Assembly: GCA_903892045.1 (NCBI GenBank)
Contig: CAITGX010000017.1
Location: 1 to 41,709 of the forward strand
Source: an uncultured Planctomycetota bacterium
Lineage (GTDB): Bacteria > Planctomycetota > UBA1135 > GCA-002686595
Direction of reading: 5' to 3'
DNA length: 41,709 nucleotides
Shown: one piece after another, positions 1 through 7,883 of the stretch
Layout: the number at the start of each line of letters is the position of its first letter
Position numbering within the stretch: the first letter of the stretch is position 1
Made by a program: the position numbers and the translations under genes
The notes under the pieces: model-generated
The model's database searches: none
Seen by the model: only the letters and a program-made list of their open reading frames with translations
Told to the model about the DNA's origin: nothing

Positions 1-1572
1 ACCGCGCTGGTGTTGCGAGCCTACGCGACCTGCCCGGATCGCTACCGGTCCGTGGACGGGCCGTTCGTGCGGCGCGGCGTGGAGTTCCTGCTCTCCAAGC
101 AGGGCCCTGACGGTCTGTTCGGCGAAGGCGAGGACGCGGCCATCGAGCAGCGCCGCGCCCAGACGCGCGTGGCGCTCGAGGCGCTCGTCGCGCTCGGGGA
201 TCCGGGCTCGAAGGCGGCGCTCGGCAAGGCGCTGGCCGCCATCGGTGGCGAGGCACCTGCGAGCCGCGACCCGCGTATCCCGGCCGAGCCGAGCCTGAAG
301 GACCTGCGGCGTCTCGCGCAGCAGATCCTCGCGGACCAGACCGCGCCCGGTCGCTGGGAGCGAGAACCGACCTTGGGTGTGCTGATGACCGCCTCGAACG
401 TCCTGACGCTCTCGGAGCTCGAACGGCTGATCAAGCGCGCGAGCCCCGCCGCCGCTCCCGCGTCGAACCTCGCTGCGCTGCCGAGCTTCGCCCCGACGGA
501 GCGCGAGACCGCGCTGGCCGCCCTGCGCCGCGGGGCGGAGTTTCTCGCAACGGTCGGCCCCGACGGACGTTTCGGGGCTCCCGGACGTCCCGATTCCGGA
601 CTCACCTCGATGGTGCTCGCGGCGCTGCAAGGCGTCCCCGCCCCGCGCCCCGAGCCGCTGCAGCGCTGCATCGACTCGGGCCTCGCGTGGATCGCGTCGC
701 TCCAGAAGCCCGATGGCTCGATCCACGACGGGAAGCTCGCCAACTACAACACCGCGGCCGCGATCCTCGCGCTCACGCGCTCGAAGGACCCGCGCTGGAG
801 CGAGACCGTGAAGAAGGCGCAGGCCTTCCTCGTGAACCTCCAGCTCGACGACGCCGAGGGCTATAGCGAGGGCGACCTCTACTACGGCGGCATCGGCTAT
901 GGCTCCACGGAGCGGCCGGACCTCTCGAACCTGCAGATGGCACTCGAGGCCCTCGCGGCCTCGGGGCTCGAGCCCAATGCGCCCACCTACAAGAAGGCGC
1001 TCAAGTTCCTCGAGCGCTGCCAGAACCGCTCGGAGTCGAGCGACGTGCGCATTCAGGACGGCGACGTGCTCGTGCGCGCCGGCAACGACGGCGGCTCGGC
1101 CTATGCGCCCGGCGACTCGAAGGCCGGCTTCGAGGAACTCGAGGGCGGAGTCAAGGTGCCGCGCTCCTACGGCTCGATGACCTACGCGCTGCTGAAGAGC
1201 CTGCTGCACTCGGGGATCGCGAAGGACGACCCGCGCGTCACCGCGGCCGTCGCGTGGGTGCAGAAGAACTACACGCTCGACGTCAACCCGGGCTTCCCGC
1301 CCGGGCGCGATCCGACCGCGCCCTACCAAGGGCTGTACTACTACTTCCACACCATGGCGCAGGCGCTGTCCCTCGTCGGGGTCGAGGAGCTCGTCGACGG
1401 CAGCGGCCGCTCCCATGCGTGGCGCCGCGAGCTGTGCGGCCGCATCGTCTCGATGCAGAGCAAGGTCGACGGCTCGTGGACCAACGCCAACAGCCCGCGC
1501 TGGATGGAAGGCAACCCGCTGCTCGGCACGGCCTACGCGCTGCTGACGCTCGACGCCGCGCTGCCTCGCTAG
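1..1572 (+). CDS. Prenyltransferase/squalene-cyclase repeat protein, 5' end outside window
   Basis: The frame is open to the left edge, so the true start probably lies outside; the first in-window start is a GTG at 10, giving 520 residues. The protein carries several alpha/alpha-toroid repeats of the prenyltransferase/squalene-oxidase kind. Each has a helix followed by a PDG-x-(F/I)-G-type turn: near residues 30-40 (QGPDGLFG), 175-190 (VGPDGRFG) and 225-235 (QKPDGSI), with further helical pairs up to about 510. The catalytic DXDD motif of squalene-hopene cyclase is not visible, so terpene cyclase activity is unlikely. Related repeat proteins are common in Planctomycetota as uncharacterised proteins. 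FAH-family gene follows 20 bp downstream on the same strand. The specific role is unknown. Confidence 0.8.
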   Translation, partial: TALVLRAYATCPDRYRSVDGPFVRRGVEFLLSKQGPDGLFGEGEDAAIEQRRAQTRVALEALVALGDPGSKAALGKALAAIGGEAPASRDPRIPAEPSLKDLRRLAQQILADQTAPGRWEREPTLGVLMTASNVLTLSELERLIKRASPAAAPASNLAALPSFAPTERETALAALRRGAEFLATVGPDGRFGAPGRPDSGLTSMVLAALQGVPAPRPEPLQRCIDSGLAWIASLQKPDGSIHDGKLANYNTAAAILALTRSKDPRWSETVKKAQAFLVNLQLDDAEGYSEGDLYYGGIGYGSTERPDLSNLQMALEALAASGLEPNAPTYKKALKFLERCQNRSESSDVRIQDGDVLVRAGNDGGSAYAPGDSKAGFEELEGGVKVPRSYGSMTYALLKSLLHSGIAKDDPRVTAAVAWVQKNYTLDVNPGFPPGRDPTAPYQGLYYYFHTMAQALSLVGVEELVDGSGRSHAWRRELCGRIVSMQSKVDGSWTNANSPRWMEGNPLLGTAYALLTLDAALPR

Positions 1573-1592
1573 CTCCGCGCTAGAGTGCGCCC

Positions 1593-2486
1593 ATGCAGCG
1601 CATCTACCGCACGGCGTCCGCGAACCAGGAGTCTGCCGGCCCCGAGCTCGTCCTCGAGGTCGATGGACGCCTGCTGGACCTGAGTGGCTGGCTGGCCGAC
1701 GCCGCGCCGGGGGCACCGCGCACGTTGATCGAGCTCGCGGCTCACGGCTTCTTCGAGCGCGCGTCGCTCGAGAGCGCCCTGAAGCGCGGGCGCTGGCGCG
1801 AGCTCGCCCGACCGACGCAGGTGCTCGTGCCCGTGGAGCCCGAGCGCGTCGGCAAGATCCTTGCCTTGGGCAAGAACTTCCGCGAGCACGCCGCCGAGTT
1901 TGGCGAGGCCGTGCCCGAAGAGCCGCTGTTCTTCAACAAGCTCCCGGAGACGCTGCGAGCCCACGGCGAGAGCGTGCGCGTGCCCGCGTGGTACACCGCG
2001 CGCGTCGACCACGAGGCGGAGCTCGCGGTCGTGATCGGCAAGCAAGGCTGGGAGATCGACGAGACACGCGCCATGGAGTACGTCGCGGGCTATTCCGTCG
2101 CCAACGACCTCACCGCGCGCACGCTGCAGAAGCAGGATCGCGAGCTCAAGTACCCGTGGTTCCGCGCCAAGAACCTCGAGGGCTTCTGCCCGCTCGGCCC
2201 CTGCTTTGTCCCGCGCGACGCGCTCGACATCGCGAACCTCGCCGTCACGGCCCGCGTGCGCCATCGCGACGGGACGACCGAGGAGCGCCAGCGCGCAAGC
2301 ACCCGCGACCTGATCGTCTCCGTGCCGCAGGCGCTCGCATGGCTCTCGCGCCACCTCACGCTGCGCGTGGGCGACATCGTGCTGATGGGCACGCCCGCGG
2401 GAGTCGGCCCGCTCGTCGACGGCGATGAGGTCACGTGCTCGGTCGAAGGCATCGGCGAGCTCTCGACGCCGATCGTGCGCGGCTAG
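1593..2486 (+). CDS. Fumarylacetoacetate hydrolase (FAH) family protein
   Basis: This 297-residue protein has the FAH-superfamily C-terminal domain, used by C-C bond hydrolases, acylpyruvases, oxaloacetate decarboxylases and isomerases acting on 2-oxo or 2-hydroxy acids. Metal ligands are visible as E141 and E143 in the DHEAEL block and D172 in the AND-LTAR block. Their 29-residue spacing matches FAHD1-type enzymes. LGKNFREHA (about 92-100) and the MGTPAGVGPL block near the end are also family-typical. The N-terminal 80 residues are variable. The ATG at 1593 gives full family length. Its stop shares the bases CTAG with the stop of the convergent Nudix gene. The substrate cannot be assigned; a cytosolic Mg2+/Mn2+-dependent 2-oxoacid hydrolase or decarboxylase is the safest call. 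Confidence 0.88.
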   Translation: MQRIYRTASANQESAGPELVLEVDGRLLDLSGWLADAAPGAPRTLIELAAHGFFERASLESALKRGRWRELARPTQVLVPVEPERVGKILALGKNFREHAAEFGEAVPEEPLFFNKLPETLRAHGESVRVPAWYTARVDHEAELAVVIGKQGWEIDETRAMEYVAGYSVANDLTARTLQKQDRELKYPWFRAKNLEGFCPLGPCFVPRDALDIANLAVTARVRHRDGTTEERQRASTRDLIVSVPQALAWLSRHLTLRVGDIVLMGTPAGVGPLVDGDEVTCSVEGIGELSTPIVRG

Positions 2487-3037
2487 AGCGCGGCCACAAG
2501 CGGCTGCAGCACGCGGTAGGTCATCCCCCACACGACGTCCTCGCCGAGCCGAAAGCACGGCATGGTGCGCCACTCTCCATGGTGAAACACCTCGGTCGTG
2601 CCCGTCGAGCGCGCGAGCACGTCGAGTCGCGCCCAGACCACCCGACTGACCTCCGCGCCGGGCACGACGCGCGGGCGCTCGTCGAGGCCGAACACGTACG
2701 GCCGGACCGCCATGGGGCGAATCACCGGTCGCAGGTCCTCGAGCATGCCTAGCGCGCGCGCCGACCGCAGGTCGAAGCCGAGCTCCTCGCGCGTCTCCCG
2801 AATCGCGGTCTCCACGAGATCTTGGTCCGCGCTCTCGCGGTGTCCGCCCGGCAGGCCCATCTGCCCCGACCACGGATCGCCCTCGCGCTCCGCACGGCGA
2901 ATCAGGAGCACTTCGAGTCCCGCGAGCTGCGGCACGCACACGACCGCCACGGCAGCCTGACGAAGCCCGGCGTCAGGATCCGGAGCAGCCTCGCGCGCGG
3001 CGAGCAGCCGCTGGAGCGAATCAAAGGCAGGATGCAC
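2483..3037 (-). CDS. NUDIX hydrolase, CoA pyrophosphatase (NudL)-like
   Basis: This Nudix hydrolase of about 184 residues has a G-LPGG-HRE block followed by a REtrEELGF helix. The spacing between GG and REXXEE is longer than in the generic Nudix box, as in the NudL/NUDT7/NUDT8 subfamily, and the preceding LLIRRA...GQMGLPGG stretch resembles the UPF0035 signature. Such enzymes cleave CoA and CoA esters to 4'-phosphopantetheine derivatives and 3',5'-ADP. The GTG at 3037 is preferred because the residues after it (HPAFDSLQRLL) start the fold. A second GTG at 3082 would add 15 Cys/Trp-containing residues. The gene is convergent with the FAH gene, with overlapping stops. CoA pyrophosphatase is an inference; another nucleotide diphosphate substrate is possible. 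Confidence 0.82.
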   Translation of the reverse strand: MHPAFDSLQRLLAAREAAPDPDAGLRQAAVAVVCVPQLAGLEVLLIRRAEREGDPWSGQMGLPGGHRESADQDLVETAIRETREELGFDLRSARALGMLEDLRPVIRPMAVRPYVFGLDERPRVVPGAEVSRVVWARLDVLARSTGTTEVFHHGEWRTMPCFRLGEDVVWGMTYRVLQPLVAAL

Positions 3038-3132
3038 GCCCGGGAGCGTACCGCAGCCGCGGCACCACCACAGGGGCGGCACCGCGGCTGGAGGGAGTCG
3101 GCAGGGCTGCGAACCCGGGCCGAGCCCCAGCG

Positions 3133-3777
3133 CTACTCGAGGAAGCGCAGGGTGGCGCGCAGGATCCCGCCGCGAGCGACCGGCCGCTTCTCGACCGTGC
3201 CGACCCCAGGCGCCGCCGCGCGTTCCCGGGCGACCGGTTCTCCGGCACTCAGTCCGCCGGGGCAGTATCCGAAGGCCTCAAGCGGCTCGGCGTCGAGCTT
3301 CGGCAGCACGACCGCGACGGACCCCGGGCTCGTCCCGACGCTCGCGGGCTCGACCTGCAGCGTCAGCAGCACTCCGGAGAGCTCACCGACCTTGACCTCG
3401 GCCGAGAGACCGAGGAAGCCGAGGTCGAGCAGGACGTCCGCGCTGAAGTACAGCTGGCCGTCGATGCCGCGCGAGTAGGCACCCGCGAGCTTGTACTCGA
3501 GCGCAGGCAGCAAGTCGGGACTCGCGCTCGCTTGGGCGAGCTCGCCACCGAGCACGCCACCCTCGGCAGAGCCGCGCAGCTGCGCGCGCAGGGTGTGGGT
3601 GACGGAGCCCTTGGCACCCTCGACCTCACCGCGCAGGATGACCGACGTCGCGCTGTTCGCCGCCCACATGCCGGCGACCGGGGAGCCCACGTCGCGAGAC
3701 GCGGCGGTGGCCAGGGTCGGCAAGGAGGCGAGGAGCACGGGGGCGAGGATCGAACGCAGTTTCAGGGCGAGGAACAT
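3133..3777 (-). CDS. Small secreted or periplasmic protein of unknown function
   Basis: This 214-residue protein starts with a Sec-type signal peptide: charged MFLALKLR, a hydrophobic stretch to about residue 22 and an ATAA-type cleavage site. The mature part is rich in alternating small and hydrophobic residues with one Cys near residue 170, and looks beta-rich. I recognise no family. A GGAGAG Shine-Dalgarno-like sequence lies 7 bases before the ATG, supporting the start. It lies upstream of the Nudix gene on the same strand, with a gap of about 95 bp. An envelope or surface role is inferred only from the signal peptide. Confidence 0.7.
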   Translation of the reverse strand: MFLALKLRSILAPVLLASLPTLATAASRDVGSPVAGMWAANSATSVILRGEVEGAKGSVTHTLRAQLRGSAEGGVLGGELAQASASPDLLPALEYKLAGAYSRGIDGQLYFSADVLLDLGFLGLSAEVKVGELSGVLLTLQVEPASVGTSPGSVAVVLPKLDAEPLEAFGYCPGGLSAGEPVARERAAAPGVGTVEKRPVARGGILRATLRFLE

Positions 3778-3919
3778 CGGAACTCTCCGTCAGGCGTTTC
3801 TCCTTTCGCGCGCCAGCGTCCTTCCGGGGCGCTGCAGCTCGCGAACGACGGAGCAAGCCAAGTCCCGCCGCGAACCGGTCGCTCGCCGCGAATTTTTTTC
3901 CGACCGCTCCGCGCCGCGG
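3778..3919. other. Intergenic gap, 142 bp
   Basis: This gap lies between the SDR stop and the start of the small secreted protein, both on the minus strand. It contains the Shine-Dalgarno-like GGAGAG of the secreted-protein gene and a modest 5-bp inverted repeat (cagcg/cgctg) near 3808-3828. I see no convincing -35/-10 pair or further ORF. Confidence 0.4.
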
Positions 3920-4648
3920 CTAGAGCAGCCAGCCGCCGGCGACTTCGAGCACCGTGCCGGTCACATAGCTCGAGCTCGAGGAGCACAGGAACGCGACCGC
4001 GTCCGCCACCTCGCGTGGCTCGCCGGGCCTCCCCATCGGCACGCGCTGCCACAGACTCGGATCGAGCGTGTCCGCGGACGCGTGCTCGTGCGGCACCACT
4101 CCGGGCGCGACGACATTGATCCGCACGCCGTGCGGCGCCTCCTCGAGGGCCCACGAGCGCGCGAGGACGACCAGCGCCGACTTCGCCGCGACGTAGGCGG
4201 CAGCCTCGCGGCGCGCGCGCGTCGTCTCGACCCCCGCGCAGCCGAACAGCACCACGCTGCCACGCGAGGAGCGCAGAGCCGCACGCGTCGCCTCGATGCC
4301 GTGGAACGCGCTCTCGACGTTGTTGGACAGCAAGCGACGCAGGTTCGCAGCCCCGGTGGCGTGCAACGGAGCCCGGACATACTCGCCCACGGCGTGCACG
4401 AGGTGGTCGAGGCGTCCTTCGCTCGCGAGCACGGCGTCCACGACGCGCTTCCAGTCCTCCGCGCGTTCGAGATCGGCCGCGTGCACCCGACCGGGAAACT
4501 CGCGCTCGAGCGCCTCGCTCTCCGGCGTGGGTGAGCGATACGTCGCGTGTACGCGCACGCCCTCCGAAGCGAGCCGTCGAGCGCAGGCGAGCCCGAGCCC
4601 GCGAGCGCTGCCGGTCACGAGCGCCACGCGCTGGGCCACTGCTTGCAT
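3920..4648 (-). CDS. Short-chain dehydrogenase/reductase with altered active-site serine
   Basis: This is a classical-size SDR of 242 residues with a Rossmann fold. The NAD(P)-binding motif TGSARGLG is at 12-19, the active-site Asn region SNN at 108-110, and the YVAAK catalytic Tyr/Lys at Y152 and K156, followed by the VAPGVV segment. The end (VTGTVLEVAGGWLL) is FabG-like. The segment that normally reads SS-x-x-G reads FGCAG (135-139), with about three extra residues before Tyr. The usual catalytic Ser is therefore missing, with G136 at its aligned place. The protein may be a divergent reductase, as in some pteridine-reductase-like SDRs, or a non-canonical SDR. It lies 54 bp downstream of the signal peptidase gene. 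The substrate is unknown. Confidence 0.85.
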   Translation of the reverse strand: MQAVAQRVALVTGSARGLGLACARRLASEGVRVHATYRSPTPESEALEREFPGRVHAADLERAEDWKRVVDAVLASEGRLDHLVHAVGEYVRAPLHATGAANLRRLLSNNVESAFHGIEATRAALRSSRGSVVLFGCAGVETTRARREAAAYVAAKSALVVLARSWALEEAPHGVRINVVAPGVVPHEHASADTLDPSLWQRVPMGRPGEPREVADAVAFLCSSSSSYVTGTVLEVAGGWLL

Positions 4649-4702
4649 GCCCCAGACTCTAGAGGACCTGCCCGAGCGCGAGAAGCCCGCGCGCAGTCGG
4701 AC

Positions 4703-5320
4703 TCACGGCGCGTCGATCGAGCCGAGGCGTTCCGGCGGCCAGATGCGCACTTCGACGCGACCGCGGATGTAGTCCTGCGGCACGAGCCCGAAGTCGCGCG
4801 AGTCGCACGAGCGCGGGCGATTGTCCCCGAGCACGAAGAAGTGAGCCGGCTTCACGTGGACGCGCACTCGGGCGAACGGATCCGCCTGCGTGACGTAGGG
4901 CTCCTCGATGCGCTGGCCGTTGACCCAGACCTCGCCATCCTCGAGCACCACGTCGTCGCCCGGCAGGCCGACCACGCGCTTGATGTAGTCGACGGAGGGA
5001 TCGAGCGGGTACTTCAGCACGACGATGTCGCCGCGCTGGACCTCCCCGAACACGTAGCTCAGGTGGTCAATCAGGATCCGATCCCCGTCGTGGATCCGCG
5101 GGGCCATGGAGCTGCCGCGCACGACCGACAGGTTGAAGATGCACAGGTAGCCGACGATCGAGAGCAAGGTCGCCTGCATCGTCCACAGCATCCAGCCCGG
5201 CCCGCGCCGCCGCGGGGCGGGAACCGACGTCATGCCCGGGAAGAGGTCCGGCTGGCCGGCCTGAGATTCCTTGGGCGTGTGCTCGAGCAGGTCGAGCGGC
5301 GCTGAGCGGTCCTTCCACAC
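4703..5320 (-). CDS. lepB: Signal peptidase I
   Basis: Type I signal peptidase removes Sec and Tat signal peptides at the outer face of the cytoplasmic membrane. With the GTG at 5320 it has 205 residues. One transmembrane segment lies at about 46-66. The serine nucleophile is S71 in the RGSSM box and the general-base lysine is K114 in YIKRVVGLPGD. The GDNRPRSCDSRDFG box is at 165-178. Length and single anchor fit a short bacterial LepB. The GTG is favoured because a purine-rich AAGGGGGG sits about 5 bases upstream; an internal ATG at 5233 would give 176 residues and keep the whole catalytic domain. It is divergent from the S9 peptidase lipoprotein gene, with about 95 bp shared upstream. The many predicted exported proteins nearby are plausible substrates. 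Confidence 0.93.
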   Translation of the reverse strand: MWKDRSAPLDLLEHTPKESQAGQPDLFPGMTSVPAPRRRGPGWMLWTMQATLLSIVGYLCIFNLSVVRGSSMAPRIHDGDRILIDHLSYVFGEVQRGDIVVLKYPLDPSVDYIKRVVGLPGDDVVLEDGEVWVNGQRIEEPYVTQADPFARVRVHVKPAHFFVLGDNRPRSCDSRDFGLVPQDYIRGRVEVRIWPPERLGSIDAP

Positions 5321-5414
5321 GGATCCCCCCTTCGACGGACCGCGGGCCGTGCCTGAAAGGAAACTCGAGCCCGCTCCGGGCGCACGTCGGGACCCCTGCG
5401 GTAGCTTCTGCCTC

Positions 5415-7874
5415 ATGCAACCCGCCCCCCGCTCCGCCCCGCGACTCGCGTCGCTCGCGGCCGTCTGCTTCGCGCTCGTCGCCTGCGTCGCCCCGCAGCG
5501 CTCGCGGACAGGCCTCCCCTCCTCGGGCGTCGGTCCGAGCCTCGAGGAGATCTTCCTGCTGCCGAGCCTGCACGGCGTCCCGCCCCGCGTGCGTTCCGTC
5601 TCCGCCGACGGCGTGCTCGCCCTCGTCGACTGGCGGCCGCTCGAGCGCGACGCGCAGGGCCGACGCACGCTCGGCGCCGACCTCGGCCCCCACTGGCTTG
5701 CGACCGCGGGTCCCGCGCTCACCCCGGGCGTCGACACCTCGCTGCCGAGCTTCCTCGAGCGAGCGCTCGACGCGAGCGAGCCGGGCGAGGCGCGCGTGCG
5801 CGCTCCCGCCTGGAGCCCCACGGGCCATCGACTCGCGCTCCTGTGGCGCAGCTCGATCGTGCTCGTCGACTGGACTCCGGAAGGCGCACCTGCGGCGCGC
5901 GTGCTCTACCGCGACCCACCCGAGGGAGCGCTCGACGAGCGCAACGAACCCCTGCCGCGCCTCGGCGCGATCTCAGCCCTCGCCTTCACCGACGGTGGAG
6001 CGACGCTCGAGGTGCGCGCGGGAGGAGAGATCCACCACTTCCCGCTGGAGTCCGGCGCGCTGCCGCTGTCCCTCTCGGCGGCCGCGAACGTCACGCAGGC
6101 CCTGTCCGCCCCTGTGACGCGCGTCGAGTTTTCCGGCGACCGCCAGCGCGCGTTCTCGCGCGAAGGAAAGCTCGTGGACGATCCCGCTCGAGCCGGCGAG
6201 CACTTCCACGACTTCGCCACGGGGCGTGGCGTCGTGCTCGAGGGGCTCGAGGGCGCCAAGCGCATCGACGGACTCGACCTCTCGCCGTGCGGGAACTGGG
6301 TCTTCGCGTTCGAGCTCGATGACACGCGGCGCAACAAGCCCACGCTGATTCCCGACTACCTGACGGAGCGCGTGACCACGCGCTCCGCGCGCAGCGAGCT
6401 CGCCGACGACGAGTGGCAGGAGCGTCGCGCGTACGTGTGGTCCACGGTCGACGGTCGCAGGCGCGAGCTGGAGCTGCCGGGAGAGCGACGCACGCCAGTG
6501 AGCGCGATCGGCTGGGCCCCGTCGGGGCCGCCGCGCTTCGCGTTCCGGCGCACTTCGAGCGACTACCGCTCGGTCGAGACGTGGGTGTGGAGCGACGTCG
6601 GACTGCGGCTCGCGCTCGTGGAGCGCGACGAGCACTGGGTCGGGGGTCCCGGCGCGTTCGCACGTTGGAGCGATGACGGCACGCGCATCCTGCTGTGCTC
6701 GGAGGGCGCGCCCTTCTCGACGACTCCCGGGCGCAACCAACTCTTCGCGCTCGATCCCGAAAGTGGCGAGCTGACCCAACTCACGGAGGTCGAGGGCGAG
6801 GTGAGCAGCTGGACGGTCTCGGGCGCTGTGCTGCTCGTGTGCGCGAGCCGCAACGACCCCGCGCGCCGGGAGCTCGGGGTGGTCGAGGAGCGGGGCGTGC
6901 GCTGGCTGCCGGTCCCAGAGGGGATGAACACGACGCTGCGCCCGAGCGGCGATGGCAGCCATCTCGTGTTCGAGCACGAGGAGCTCGGCGTTCCGGCCGA
7001 GCTGTGGTCCGTGCGCACCGATGGCTCGCGTCCGGCGACGCGCCTCACCGCCACGATCCCCGCCGCGTATCGCGAGCGCGACTGGATCCTGCCGGAGAAG
7101 CTGGAGGCTCGTTCCTCCGACGGGGAGCGCGTGCATGCTCACGTCTACTCTCCGCCCGGCTCGTCGCTCGCGCGTCCGAGCGCGCCGCGGCCGTGCGTGG
7201 TGTTCATCCACGGTGCGGGCTACCTGCAGAACGTGACCGACTCGATGACCGAGTACGCGGTCAACCTGATGTTCCACTCGCGGCTCGCCGAGCAGGGCTA
7301 CGTCGTCGCCGATGTCGACTACCGCGGCAGCGCCGGCTACGGGGGGAAGTTCCGCGGCGACGTGCAGTTCCAGCTCGGCAAGCTCGAGCTCGCGGACATC
7401 GGCGCGGTGATCGACGAGCTCGCGCGGCGCGGCGTCGTCGATCCGGCGCGCGTCGCGTGCTACGGGGGCTCCTACGGCGGATTCCTCACGCTGATGGCGC
7501 TCTTCCAAGAGCCCGATCGCTGGGTGGGCGGCGCGGCGCTGCGTTCGGTGACGGACTGGCGCACGTACCACCCCGGTTACACGCAGCCGCGGCTCGGTCG
7601 GCCCTCGACGCACCCCGAGGCCTACGCCGCGAGCTCGCCCATCGACCACGCGGAGAAGCTGCGCGATCCGCTGCTGATCCTGCACGGCATGGTCGACTCC
7701 AACGTGTTCGCCCAAGACTCGATCCGGCTGATCGAGAAGCTGATCGACCTCGGGATCGACTTCGACGCCATGCTCTACCCGAGCCAGGACCACGGCTTCG
7801 AGGACGGCATGCACTGGCTCGACGAGTACCGCCGCATCGAGCGCTTCCTCGTGCGCTGCCTTGAGGAGCAGTAG
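5415..7874 (+). CDS. Prolyl oligopeptidase family (S9) lipoprotein
   Basis: This 819-residue serine peptidase carries a lipoprotein signal: MQPAPRSAPR, a hydrophobic stretch and the lipobox LVAC with Cys24. An N-terminal beta-propeller (about 60-560) shows repeated blade-like strands such as WSPTG, WAPSG and WSDDG. A C-terminal alpha/beta-hydrolase domain carries the triad S686 (GGSYGG), D761 (GMVDSN) and H793 (QDHGF). S9 enzymes cleave short peptides, often at acyl- or dipeptidyl ends. Lipidation suggests envelope anchoring, probably facing the periplasm. The ATG at 5415 is chosen because the signal peptide begins there. The M24 peptidase gene follows after 9 bp, so the two are probably co-transcribed as a peptide-degrading pair. 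Confidence 0.92.
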   Translation: MQPAPRSAPRLASLAAVCFALVACVAPQRSRTGLPSSGVGPSLEEIFLLPSLHGVPPRVRSVSADGVLALVDWRPLERDAQGRRTLGADLGPHWLATAGPALTPGVDTSLPSFLERALDASEPGEARVRAPAWSPTGHRLALLWRSSIVLVDWTPEGAPAARVLYRDPPEGALDERNEPLPRLGAISALAFTDGGATLEVRAGGEIHHFPLESGALPLSLSAAANVTQALSAPVTRVEFSGDRQRAFSREGKLVDDPARAGEHFHDFATGRGVVLEGLEGAKRIDGLDLSPCGNWVFAFELDDTRRNKPTLIPDYLTERVTTRSARSELADDEWQERRAYVWSTVDGRRRELELPGERRTPVSAIGWAPSGPPRFAFRRTSSDYRSVETWVWSDVGLRLALVERDEHWVGGPGAFARWSDDGTRILLCSEGAPFSTTPGRNQLFALDPESGELTQLTEVEGEVSSWTVSGAVLLVCASRNDPARRELGVVEERGVRWLPVPEGMNTTLRPSGDGSHLVFEHEELGVPAELWSVRTDGSRPATRLTATIPAAYRERDWILPEKLEARSSDGERVHAHVYSPPGSSLARPSAPRPCVVFIHGAGYLQNVTDSMTEYAVNLMFHSRLAEQGYVVADVDYRGSAGYGGKFRGDVQFQLGKLELADIGAVIDELARRGVVDPARVACYGGSYGGFLTLMALFQEPDRWVGGAALRSVTDWRTYHPGYTQPRLGRPSTHPEAYAASSPIDHAEKLRDPLLILHGMVDSNVFAQDSIRLIEKLIDLGIDFDAMLYPSQDHGFEDGMHWLDEYRRIERFLVRCLEEQ

Positions 7875-7883
7875 CCTCCCGCC

